Source: Azophilus sp965221755
Lineage (GTDB): Bacteria > Pseudomonadota > Gammaproteobacteria > Pseudomonadales > Azotimanducaceae
Assembly: GCA_965221755.1 (NCBI GenBank)
Contig: OZ244921.1
Coordinates: 3,224,001 to 3,288,000 of the forward strand
Length of the DNA stretch: 64,000 bases
Direction of reading: 5' to 3'
Under the pieces are notes generated by a model. The model made no database searches and was not told where the DNA came from. It was given only the letters and a program-made list of their open reading frames with translations. This document shows positions 34,872 to 43,500 of this stretch, piece by piece. Position numbers and translations under genes: made by a program. Positions within the stretch are counted from its first letter, which is position 1. Each line of letters begins with the position of its first letter.

Positions 34872-37800
34872 TCAGTCGATCACGACCTCGTCGGTGGGCG
34901 GGCTCCAGGGGCCGGCCTTGCCGTCGGCGTCCACCGAGCGCGCGCGCAGCGCGTAGGCGCCGGGGGCCAGCCCCGACCAGCGGAACGACGTGCGCGCCGT
35001 GCGCGCCAGCGAGCGGCCCTCCAAGGGGGCGCCGTCCAGCAGCAGCTCCACCCCGTAGCGCATCCCCGGCGCCGCGTCCCATTCGCCCCGGACCCGGCGC
35101 CCGCCGGCGTCCTCCAGCCGCACCGAGGCCGGCGGCGCGGGCAGCGACGGCAGCGGCGGCGCGCCCCGCGATTCGTCCGCCCCCGACCAGTTCGCCAGCC
35201 GCCCCATGGGGCTCGACACCAGGCTCATCACCGACAGGTCGGCGTCCGACGCCACCCGCAGCCGCCACTTGCCGGCGCCGTCGCCCAGCGCCCCCGAGGC
35301 GACCGCCGCCGCCTCCCCGGACTCCAGCTGCGCCGCCGTCAGTTCCACCGCCGAGCCCGCCGGGACCGAAACCTCCACCGCCCCGCCGGGCCGCGCGCCG
35401 CGGTCGTCCGCGCCCGTCACCGTCGCCGACGCCGCCCGCGGGCCCCAGTTCACCAGCCGCAGGCGGCTCGCTTGGTTGGCGTTGCTGCCCGGGTTGAACG
35501 TCGCCACCCGGTGCGCGCCGTCCCTTGAGGGCGCCGCGGCCTGCATCGCCGTCAGGAAGCCGTCGGCGTGGCGCGCGTAGGCGCCGGCCTCGAAGTCGAT
35601 GTCCGCGCTCGACAGCTCCAGCCGCCAGGCGCCGGTCCCGGACCCCGTGCGGCCGGACAGGCCCTTGGCCGGGGCGCCCAGCTCCAGGTCGTCGGAGTTG
35701 AACTGCCGCGCCTGGCGCGCGCCCAGCCGCAGCGACAGCCGCTCCCGCACCCGGCCGCCGTCGTCGAACGCCCGCACGGCCACCGTGCCGGCCCGGCCCG
35801 AGCGGTTCGCCACCCGGACGAAGCCCTGCCGCCCGTAGGGGTCCGAGGCGGACGGGAACAGCGGAACGCGCCGAACGCCGCCCGCGCCTTCGGGCAGCGC
35901 CGCCGACAGGTTGGTCAGGTGCCCGCCCGGGCTCGACAGCAGCCCCATCGCGACCAGAGGGGCCTCGGAGGCGATGGACAGCCGCCACTTGCCGGCGCCG
36001 TCCCCGAGCCCCGCCTGCGGCGCCCCGCAGGCCAGGCCGCGCCCGGACTCCAGCGCCGCCGCGCCAACCTCGCAGGCGGAGCCCGCCGGCAGCGTCAGCG
36101 CCACCGGCGAGCCCGGCGAGGCGCCCGAGTCGTCGGTCCCCGTCACCGTCGCCCGCGCCTCGGCGTCCGTCGGGTTGACCAGCCGCAGGCGGCTGGCCTG
36201 GTTCGTGTTGCCGGCCGGGTTGAAGGTCAGCAGCCGCAGCGCGCCGTCCGCGCCCCTGGGCGCCGTCGCGGCCATCGCCGTCACGAACCCGTCGGCGGTC
36301 CGCAGCAGGCCGATCGCCTCCGCGTCCAGGCCCCCGCCGCCGAACGCCAGCCGCCAGCCGCCGGCGCCGGGGCCGGCGCCGCCGGACAGGCCCTTGGCGG
36401 CGTTGCCGGCCTCCAGGTCGTCCGAGTTGAAGTGGGCGACCGCATGGGGCCCCAGGCGCAGGGTCAGCGGGGCGTATTGACGCCCGGCGTCGTCGACGGC
36501 CGTCACCGCGACCTCGCCGGCGGCGGCGGAGTGGTTGACCACCCGCACGAACCCCTGCAGGAACGGGTCCGCGGCCGGCGGCAGGTGCCAGGCCGCCTCG
36601 GGCGCCGTCACCGTCAGCGCGAAGCGCCGGCTGATCGAGCGCCCGGCCCCGTCCGTGGCGGTGACGGCGATCTCCGCCACGCCCGGCAGCAGCCCGCGCG
36701 CGGTGAGGACCGCGCCCTCGACGGAGACGGACGCCACCGCCGGCTCCGACGACGTGGCCGTGAAGGACAGCGCGCCGCCGCCCGGGCTGCGGAAGGCCGC
36801 CGACAGGTCCAGCGCCAGCGCCCCGCCCGAGGGCACCGAGCGCGCCTCCAGCTCGGCCGCCACCTCCGGCCGCTGGCCCCCGCCGGAGCCGCCTCCTCCT
36901 CCTCCGCCGCCGCCGGAGGGCTGGGCCGCAGGGGGCGGTGACGGCACACCGTCATTGTCGGTGATGGTCAGCGTATGCACCCTGCGCGAACCCACCGTGT
37001 AGCCCGAGCCGCTGGTCAGCGTCAGCACCACGGTCTCGTCGGCTTCATCCTCGGCGTCGTCGGTGATCCGCACGGGAACATTCACGCTCGTCGCGCCGTT
37101 CGGAACCGATACGGTGCCCGGGAGCGCGTCGTAGTCCGCGCCCGGCGTTGCCGAGCCACCCACCATGTAGTTCAGCGTGATGGTGGATGGCGGCGCCGAG
37201 GAGAGGCTCACCGCCACGTCGCGGGTGCCCGCGCCCTCGCCGGCACTGGACGACGCGCTCGCGAAGCTCGCCGTCGGCGTGCTCTGCGGCGGCTGGACCG
37301 GAATTGGCGTTGGGGCCGGCGGCGGAGTGCCGCTTTCGTCATCGTTGACGACCAGGTTCAGGTCGGGGCCGCTGCCCGCCGTGTAGCCGCCGCCCTGGAC
37401 GCTGTGGCTCAGCGTCGCCCGGTCATGGACGGCATCGTTGTCCTGGGAGGCCGAAACCGTGACGGTCCGGGGTTCATTCCAGTTGCCGGTGGTGAAGTCC
37501 AGCCCCGCGGGGGAGACGGTGACGTCGCTGTTGCTGGAACTTATGCCCACGATTACGTTGGGGTTTGGCGTGCCTCCGGGTTCGGCGCTCAACCGCACCG
37601 TGTAGGTGGCGGAGCCGCCCTCGGCCACCGTCAGGGATGCCGGGGACAGCACCGCCACGCCGAACAGGGGTCTCGCGCCCACCGGCGCCGACGGCCGGCC
37701 GTTCACGTCGCCGGCCACCGCCCGCACGCGGATGTTGTAGGTCGAGCCGTTGACGAGGCCGGCGACCGTGTGGCTCCGGGTTGTCGCATCGCTTTCGGGG

Positions 37801-40669
37801 ATGTCTATCCAGCGGGTGCTATCGAGAAGCTGGTACTGCCACTTGGTGATTTCGTCGGAGGCGGGGGCGTTCCAACTCAGGACCACCCGCCCGTCCCCCG
37901 CCGCGGCGGCGAGGCCCGTGGGCGCCGCCGGCGCCGCGGCGGCCGGCGCGTCGTTGTCGTCCACCGTCACTGCCACGCTGCCGGTCACCGAGCCGTAGCC
38001 GCCCCCGCTCGCGCTGTGCGTCAGCGTCGCGGTGTCGTTCTCGGTGTCGTTGTCGGCCGCCGCCAGCACCGTCACCGTCTGCGCCATGCTCCAGTTGGTG
38101 GTCGTGAAGGTCAGGGCGGTGGTCTGGGTGCCGGGCGTGGCGGAGTCGGTGTCGAACGTCACCTCGCCGCTCGCCCCCCCGACCGTCACCGTCACGTTCC
38201 CGTCGGGCTGGCTCGAGAGCGCCACCGTGTAGGTCGCGCTCGACTCCTCGACCACCGTCACCGTGGCCGAACTGAACACCAGGGCGGTCCACACCGCGGT
38301 CGCCGTCTCCGCGCTCGCCGGGCCGGTGTTCGTGCCGTCGGTCGCGCTGTCCTCCGCCACCGTCACCACCACGTTCGCGCCGCCGTCGGGAGTGACCACC
38401 AGCGTATAGACGGTCGCGCTCGTCGCCGTGAACGTGCCCTTCGTGCCGCCGGTGACCGTCACGTCGTCGGTCGCGAAACCCGTGACATCCTCCGAGAAGG
38501 TGAACGTCGCGGTGATGTCGCCCGTGCCGCTGATCCTGTCCGGCACCCCGGTGATCTCCACCGTCGGCGCCGTGGTGTCCGGGTCGTTGATGCTGAAGTC
38601 CGCCAGGCTGTCGGTGCCGGACGCGCCGCCGCCGAGGCCGGTGCCCGAATTCGCGTTCAGCGTGCCGAGGCCGATGATGACCGTCTCGCCGCCCGACTCC
38701 GTGGTGCCGTCCGTCGCCGCCGTCAGGGTCAGCGTCACCTGCGTCGCCGTCGTGCTCCCGCTCGCTCCGGTGAAGGTCACCATCGCGTTCCCGGAATCGA
38801 GGTTCGCGCAGGCCACCCCGGTCGGCGGCGTCGTCGGGCACGCCGTCGTGTAGTCCGTGCCCCGCGTCGCGCCGCCGCTGAAGGTCAGCGGCACCGGCAG
38901 CGTCTCGCCATTCACCAGGCCCCGGTTCAGGGTGATGGTGAAGTCCTTCGTCCCGCCCTCCACGACATCCCCGGCACTCCCCGCCAGGGTCACCGCGGTC
39001 GCGTCGTTGTCCACCACCGTGACGGTGGCCGCATCGCCGCTCAGGCCGCTGTAGTCGGTGTCCGACGAGGCCGCGGCATAGGTGACCGTCAGCTCCCGGC
39101 CGATGGGGCTGTCGGTGCTGTCGTCGGTGGCGCGCACCGTCACCGTCTGCGCCGAGTTCCAGGTCGAGGCGAGGAAAGCGAGCAGCGCGCTGCCGCCGAA
39201 CGCGCTGCCGCCCGGGCCGGCGAGCTCCAGCCCGGCGGGGGCGGTGACGGTGACCGAGACGTTGTCCGACGGCCGGGTGCGCAGCGCCACCGTGAAGGTG
39301 GCCGTGTCCGAGGCGTCGCCCTCGGTCACCTGCCTGTCGCTCGGCTGCGTCGTGGCCACGCCGGCGGTGGCCGCGGCCATCGGCGTGGCCGTCGCCTCGG
39401 ACGAGGCCGCGCCGGCCACCCCCCCGGACACCGCGCGCACCTCAAAGCCGTAGGCGGTGCCGTTGGTCAGGCCCGTCACCGTGTGGGTGGTGGTGGCGGC
39501 GGTGCTGCTGGCGATGGCCGTCCAGCTGCCCCAGGCGCCGGTGTCGGGAGGCGTGCGCTGGCGGAACTCGTAGCCGCCGATCGCGGCGTTGGAGGGGTCG
39601 GTCCAACTCAGGACGGCCTCGCCGTCGCCCGCCGCGGCGGCGAAGCCCGCGGGCGCGGCCGGGGCAGGCGGGTCGTTCACCGTCACCTCGAAGCGATTGG
39701 CGGTCGGCGATGGATCAGCCCCGCCGCCCACGTTGGTCGCGAGCCCGTCCCGGTCGAAGCCGTTCGCCGTCGCATCGTCCGGCCCGAGCGCGACCACCAG
39801 CGTCTCCGCGCCGGCGTCGTCGTCGAGCAGGGCCGTCAGCGTCAGCGTCGCAGTCCGCGCCGCCGCCCCCGAAAAGGCCAGCTGCGGCGTCGCCGTGGTC
39901 TCGCCGCTCAGCGCCACGCCCGTGTTCAGCCCCGCCCCGGTCTTCAGCGCCAGGCTCCAGTCGTCCGTGTCCACATCCGTCCCGCCGATCGACAACGGCA
40001 CATCGATCGCCTCGCCCGCCACGAGGTCGCGGCCCAGCGTCACCGTGAACTCGACCGTTCCGCCCTCGCGCACCGCGCCCGTGCCCGCGCGGGCGAGTTC
40101 GACCAGGGTCGGATCGTCGTCGCGGATGGTGACGAAGGCGCTGTTGGCATTGGAGTCGATGCTGAACCCGGTCGGGAGCAGGTTATCGGGATCCTCGCTG
40201 ATCGTCAGCGTCACCAACTCGTCGGGCTCGTCGGTGGTGTCCGCTGTTCCATAGACGGAGAAGCTGAACTGGGTTGTGCTGCTTCCGTCGCCCGTCAGAT
40301 CGACGCAGCCGCTGCCGTCGAGCGTCAGGTTGGTGCGTCCCCGGTCCACCACGAAGCTGGGGGTCGACAGGGAGCTGGTGAAGCAGTTCCTGAGCGACAC
40401 GCTCGCCGCCAACGGCGTCACCGTCACAAATAGAGCGGCGGGGGGGGCGACTTCGGATTCCTGATTGACGTCACTGCCTTCCACGGCGCCGGCGGACAAG
40501 GTCGTGGTCTGCGCCTGCGCGGACGGCGCGAGGACGGCCAGCAGCGGCAGGGCGAGCAGGGCGGCGGCGAGGGTCGGGCGGAGGCCGCGGCGCAGGTGGC
40601 GGGCGACCGGCCCCGGCGGCTCCTCAGGCCGCGCATTTCGGGGGGGGGGGGGGGGTTAATCGCGCTCAC
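34872..40669 (-). CDS. Giant secreted Calx-beta/FN3 repeat protein, phase-variable (OFF as sequenced)
   Basis: An open frame of 1,875 codons runs from 40499 to 34872 and continues upstream through a clean signal peptide (RRGLRPTLAAALLALPLLAV then LAPSAQA). That frame has no start codon: it is entered only from GTG 40669 (GAGG at 40680-40683) through a run of 16 C, which leaves it out of frame by one. Runs of 14 or 17 C would join them. Domains in rough order: two Calx-beta, FN3, two to three Calx-beta-like, an Ig-like domain, Calx-beta-like, FN3, two Calx-beta, a Gly-rich linker, an Ig-like domain, two ~225-residue tandem modules and a final FN3-like domain. Probably a secreted adhesin; no LPXTG or lipobox anchor seen. 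Confidence 0.8.
34900..36550 (-). repeat. Two tandem ~225-residue modules in the giant protein
   Basis: Residues ~1335-1560 and ~1560-1780 (from codon 40499) repeat the same order of motifs: QGFVRV(V/A)N at the start, FNSDDLE, AKGLSG, ADGF(V/L)TAM, TFNPxxNxNQASRLRLVN, ALESG/QLESG, LGDGAGKWRL and GLLSSPGGHL or SLVSSPMGRL. The pattern looks like a beta-sandwich pair. I do not know a named domain for it. Confidence 0.7.
40640..40655. repeat. Homopolymer of 16 G (16 C on the coding strand)
   Basis: An uninterrupted run of 16 G on the plus strand, between the GTG start at 40669 and the signal peptide of the giant gene. Runs of this length are hypermutable by slipped-strand mispairing. It is also the kind of sequence where read errors occur, so the exact count needs care. 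A run of eight G also occurs at 40440-40447 inside the coding region. Confidence 0.95.
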
Positions 40670-40698
40670 GCCGTTCAATCCTCAATGGATATGGCCCG

Positions 40699-40729
40699 AT
40701 CATAGCAAAAACCGGGTGGCTTTGCGCAA
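40699..40729 (-). promoter_or_regulatory. Predicted sigma-70 promoter of the giant gene
   Basis: On the minus strand TTGCGC (40724-40729) and TATGAT (40699-40704) are 19 bp apart, slightly long but within range. A transcript starting near 40692 would have a short leader with GAGG at 40680-40683 and GTG at 40667-40669. Confidence 0.5.
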
Positions 40730-40744
40730 CATTCCAAGCGGGAA

Positions 40745-40795
40745 GTGGCGGGGCGGTTTGAATCCCCCGGCGTGCGATTCAAACCGCCCCGCCAC
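40745..40795. repeat. Long perfect inverted repeat (19-bp arms)
   Basis: GTGGCGGGGCGGTTTGAAT (40745-40763) is exactly complementary to 40777-40795 with a 13-base loop. It lies between the giant gene promoter and the truncated PLP enzyme. A terminator, a regulator site or an IS scar are all possible. It is followed by CCGAAATGTTTCTG...CCCGCACA, a module shared with the dispersed repeat. Confidence 0.85.
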
Positions 40796-40950
40796 CGAAA
40801 TGTTTCTGCGCCCGCACACAAACCCGCCCCCGGTTGGTCACGATGGGCGATCCAAACTTTCACCGCGAGCCGCGCCCAAACGAAGCCGGTGCCCCGGCAT
40901 GGGTGTCCCATTGTGGGGTAGAATGCGCGCCTTGAAAACAGGGGGCAGTG

Positions 40951-41220
40951 ATGTTTGATTTGGAGGGGCTTGAGCAGGCGCGGGACGTGGTGGCGAGGCA
41001 CATGCCGCCCACGCCGCAGTACCGCTGGCCCGGGCTTTGTTCGCTGGCGGGCTGCGAAGTCTGGCTGAAGCACGAAAACCACACGCCGATCGGCGCCTTC
41101 AAGGTTCGCGGCGGCCTCGTGCTGATGGATGAATTGCAAAATGGCCCCGGCCTGCCGCGCAAACTCGTCACCGCCACCAGGGGCAACCACGGCCAGAGCA
41201 TTCCCTTCGCCGCCTGCCGG
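40951..41220 (+). pseudogene. Threonine dehydratase-like PLP enzyme, 3' truncated
   Basis: From ATG 40951 about 90 codons read as the start of a serine/threonine ammonia-lyase: QARDVVARHMPPTPQYRWPG, then KHENHTPIGAFKVRGGL with the PLP lysine, and ATRGNHGQSIPFAA. At about 41220 homology stops exactly where an IS481-like fragment on the other strand begins. The remaining ~230 codons are absent, so the enzyme is dead. Confidence 0.8.
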
Positions 41221-41221
41221 A

Positions 41222-41457
41222 TCAGGCAGCATCCTCGATCCCGACAAGGTACTCGTTCGGGGTTCGGCAATCCAGCGCCCAGTGCGGCCGCCGGTAGTTT
41301 TGGAAGAACTCGTGCAGGGGGATGCCGGTCGCCTCGCAATCGCTCTCGAAGTCGGCCATGAACTCGCTGCCGCTGTCCACCTGGATGGATCGGACGGGGA
41401 ACGGCATGGCCTCGGGCACCGCTTCGAGGAAGCGCCCGGCGCCACCCTCCCCATCCA
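41222..41457 (-). mobile_element. IS481-like transposase fragment with internal deletion
   Basis: The minus-strand frame GRFLEAVPEAMPFPVRSIQV then DSGSEFMADFESDCEATGI is the second acidic region of an rve integrase core; it jumps after ~35 residues to RRPHWALDCRTPNEYL, the normal C-terminus. Most of the core between them is deleted, including the catalytic Glu helix. It abuts the truncated PLP enzyme and the IS1595-like fragment. Confidence 0.75.
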
Positions 41458-41458
41458 G

Positions 41459-41665
41459 TCAGTTCATGGGCCCAAGCCCCGGGGAGGAAGTTCCGAAATG
41501 TTTCTGATCCCGCACAAAGGTGCCCTTGTGCGAGCGCTTGAGCATCGACCACATCGTTTCAATGCTGTTGGTATGGGCCTTGCCGCGCAGGTATTCGCCG
41601 ACCGAGTGGCGCACGGTTTCGTGCTTGAATGGCAGGCCCGAATACACCCTCGCGTCAAATGGGAT
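41459..41665 (-). mobile_element. IS1595-like transposase C-terminal fragment
   Basis: The frame VYSGLPFKHETVRHSVGEYL then RGKAHTNSIETMWSMLKRSH and KGTF is the DDE-domain end of IS1595-family transposases (HTN-xx-E-xx-W motif). After KGTF the reading continues into the module TTTGTGCGGGATCAGAAACA, which matches the first part of the dispersed repeat rather than transposase sequence. Confidence 0.75.
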
Positions 41666-41800
41666 TTCGGCAGACAGCGGGAAACCGCCACAAAGGACGG
41701 CCCCGCCGCGTCAGTTCGTCCGCGCCGGGCGGAACTCCCGTTTCCCTCGGGGGTTCCGCGGCTGGATGCTACTGCCCGGGCGCGGTTTTGGGGCCGGGGG

Positions 41801-42700
41801 TCACTGGCTGCCGCCGGGGGTGTCGCCGCCGCTGTCCACGGTGGCCTCGGGCACGGTTTCGAGCCCGGGGATGATTGGCGGAACGGCGGTGAAGGCGGCG
41901 CCCGCCACGGGCACGGCGACCGCGCCGACCGCGTGGTCGCAGCGCAGGGTCGCCGCGCCGCCGGCGAAGTCCGCCGGCACCGCGAACATCCCGTCGAGGA
42001 AGCGGATGGCCGTGGCCCGCGCCGGGACGGAAATGAGCGGAAAGCCCGCCGGCGGCGCGGCGCGGCCGTCCGCCGCCGCCAGGGCGACGTGGCAGGACGT
42101 CCGGGCGCCGCCGCCGTTGGCGATGGCCAGCCCCAGGCGCGCCGGGGCGGGCGGGGCGCGGAAGCGCATCTCCCGGGCCGGCTGGGCCGGCCCCGGCGCC
42201 ATCATGCCCGCCGGCCCGTCCGGGCCGTCCAGCACGATCAGGTTCCACAGCGCCGCCGGGCCTTCGCATTCCAGCGCGGCGTGGCCGAAGGCGAAGGCCT
42301 TCCCGTCGAGCGGGCGCCCAAGGCCGCTCCCGCGCGCCTTGCGCCTCGCCTGCGCCACGAACGCCTCCCGGGCGTTCACCGGCAGCAGGTCGAACCCGTC
42401 CTCCGGGCCCGCACGGCTGCGCGCGACGTTCCCGTCGATGAAGTCGAAGCGCGCCCCGGCCGGCGCCGGGTTGGCCTTGAGGCCGTTGTGGCGGAACTCC
42501 TTGGCCGCCGCGCCCAGGCTGCTGCCGACGCCGCCGTGCATCGCCGCCAGCCTGTCCGCCTTGGTGCCGGGGCTTCCAGCCCGAAGCGGGGGCGCGCCCC
42601 GGCTGAGGCCGCGCCGGAACGGCGGAACCCGAGGGCGGCCAAAGGGGACATTTCTACTTTGCGTTGACATTTGCGGAGGCGGAAATTGAAACTGAGCCAC
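41801..42700 (-). pseudogene. Copy B of the duplicated domain with a surface-protein-like tail
   Basis: A 299-codon open frame from GTG 42700. The first ~45 codons are the terminal repeat and IS-end-like DNA (TGTCAACGCAAAGTAGAAAT at about 42650-42669). Codons from 42559 to 42302 encode the 86-residue block shared with copy A. The rest, with LGLAIANGGGARTSCHVALA, IRFLDGMFAVPADF and ATLRCDHAVGAVAV, looks like a small beta-sandwich module seen at the ends of surface proteins. No ribosome-binding site or signal peptide is visible, so it is probably a remnant. Confidence 0.45.
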
Positions 42701-42701
42701 T
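42671..42701 (-). repeat. Right terminal inverted repeat of the islet
   Basis: Reverse complement begins AGTGGCTCAGTTTCAATTTC and ends CGCCTCCGCAA, differing from the left repeat at one base. It lies two bases from the right 9-bp direct repeat. Confidence 0.8.
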
Positions 42702-42707
42702 ATCAGG

Positions 42708-43373
42708 CTATGACACCAGCTCCGTCAGCCCGGTGGCCTCGGGCCTGATCAAGCCGTAGCGCACCGACAGCAGCGTGAGTTCCACGTCGCTGGTCACGCC
42801 GAGCTTCTCGAAGATGCGGTACCGGTAGCTGTTGATGGTCTTGGGCGACAGGTGCAGGTTCTCGGATATGTCGCTGACCTTGTGGCAGTTGATGATCATC
42901 AGCATGATCTGCATTTCGCGTCCGGACAGCCGATTGAAGGGCGTGCCCTGGCTGGTGTCGAACGCCTCAACGGCAAGCTGCTGGGCGATTTCCCCGCAAA
43001 CATAGCGCCGTCCGGCATAGACCTTGCGGATGGCGAGATGCAGCTCGTCCTGATGCACGCCCTTGGTCAGGTAGCCCGTGGCCCCGGCGCGCAGCATCTG
43101 CAGGGGAAACGGGTTCATCCAGCAAGCCGTGAGCGCCACCACCTTGATGTCGAGGTTCAACCGGCGAATGCGCACGGTGGCCTCCAGCCCGCCAATGCCG
43201 GGCATCAGGATGTCCATCAAGACAACATGGGGCATGAGCTCCCGCGCCAAGTCCACGGCCTGCTCACCGTTTTCGGCCTCCGCCACGATGCTGAAGCCAT
43301 TGCTTTCAGGCAGCATCTTCCTCAGACCCGTCCGAAACAGCCTATGGCTGTCCACTACGAGGATACGGATCAT
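42708..43373 (-). CDS. uvrY: UvrY/GacA-family response regulator
   Basis: 221 residues from ATG 43373; a GTG three codons upstream is possible. Receiver with phosphoacceptor D54 in VVLMDILMPG and a LuxR-type HTH (LSGREMQIMLMIINCHKVSD ... LSPKTINSYRYRIFEKLGV). The usual acidic pair near the start is D8-S9, so one acid is missing. It is the partner of BarA/GacS and activates small RNAs that control Csr/Rsm. It should sit next to uvrC; the 8.7-kb islet now starts at its stop codon. Confidence 0.92.
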   Translation of the reverse strand: MIRILVVDSHRLFRTGLRKMLPESNGFSIVAEAENGEQAVDLARELMPHVVLMDILMPGIGGLEATVRIRRLNLDIKVVALTACWMNPFPLQMLRAGATGYLTKGVHQDELHLAIRKVYAGRRYVCGEIAQQLAVEAFDTSQGTPFNRLSGREMQIMLMIINCHKVSDISENLHLSPKTINSYRYRIFEKLGVTSDVELTLLSVRYGLIRPEATGLTELVS

Positions 43374-43500
43374 CTTCCACACCCCACCTACTCGGTTTGC
43401 TGTTGCCGCAACCTACCAGCCAGCGTCTGGCAGGCAACGCCGGTCGGCTAATGTCGTAAAGGGATTCCAGCCATGTCCTATTGGCGATATTTTGCTGATA

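Larger units (their letters stand above)
34029..42712. mobile_element. Islet inserted between uvrY and uvrC
   Basis: Bounded by the direct repeat CAGGCTATG at 34029-34037 and 42704-42712; the right copy covers the uvrY stop codon. Just inside are inverted repeats 34041-34071 and 42671-42701 that match at 30 of 31 positions. The segment separates uvrY from uvrC, which are normally adjacent in gammaproteobacteria. Contents: an unknown ORF, the phase-variable giant surface protein, a broken PLP enzyme, IS481-like and IS1595-like fragments, and an inverted copy of the unknown domain. No intact transposase or integrase remains. Mobility is inferred from borders, not shown. Confidence 0.6.

Noticed and set aside
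36975..40433. 1,152-codon plus-strand open frame opposite the giant gene
   Set aside because: It is the antisense shadow of a G+C-rich repeat protein: Arg/Gly/Ala-rich with no domains, while the minus strand shows clear Calx-beta and FN3 domains.
34872..40499. LPXTG-type sortase target linked to PdsR/PdsS
   Set aside because: The giant protein C-terminus ends SPPTDEVVID with no LPXTG motif, hydrophobic segment or basic tail.
40640..40655. Treating the poly-G tract as pure sequencing error
   Set aside because: Possible, but the tract sits exactly between a plausible start and a clean signal peptide, the usual place for phase variation, and a run near 16 would remain hypermutable whatever the exact count.
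34041..42701. Intact IS21 or other complete insertion sequence
   Set aside because: End-like repeats are present but no istA/istB or any full transposase; the IS481- and IS1595-like frames are fragments.
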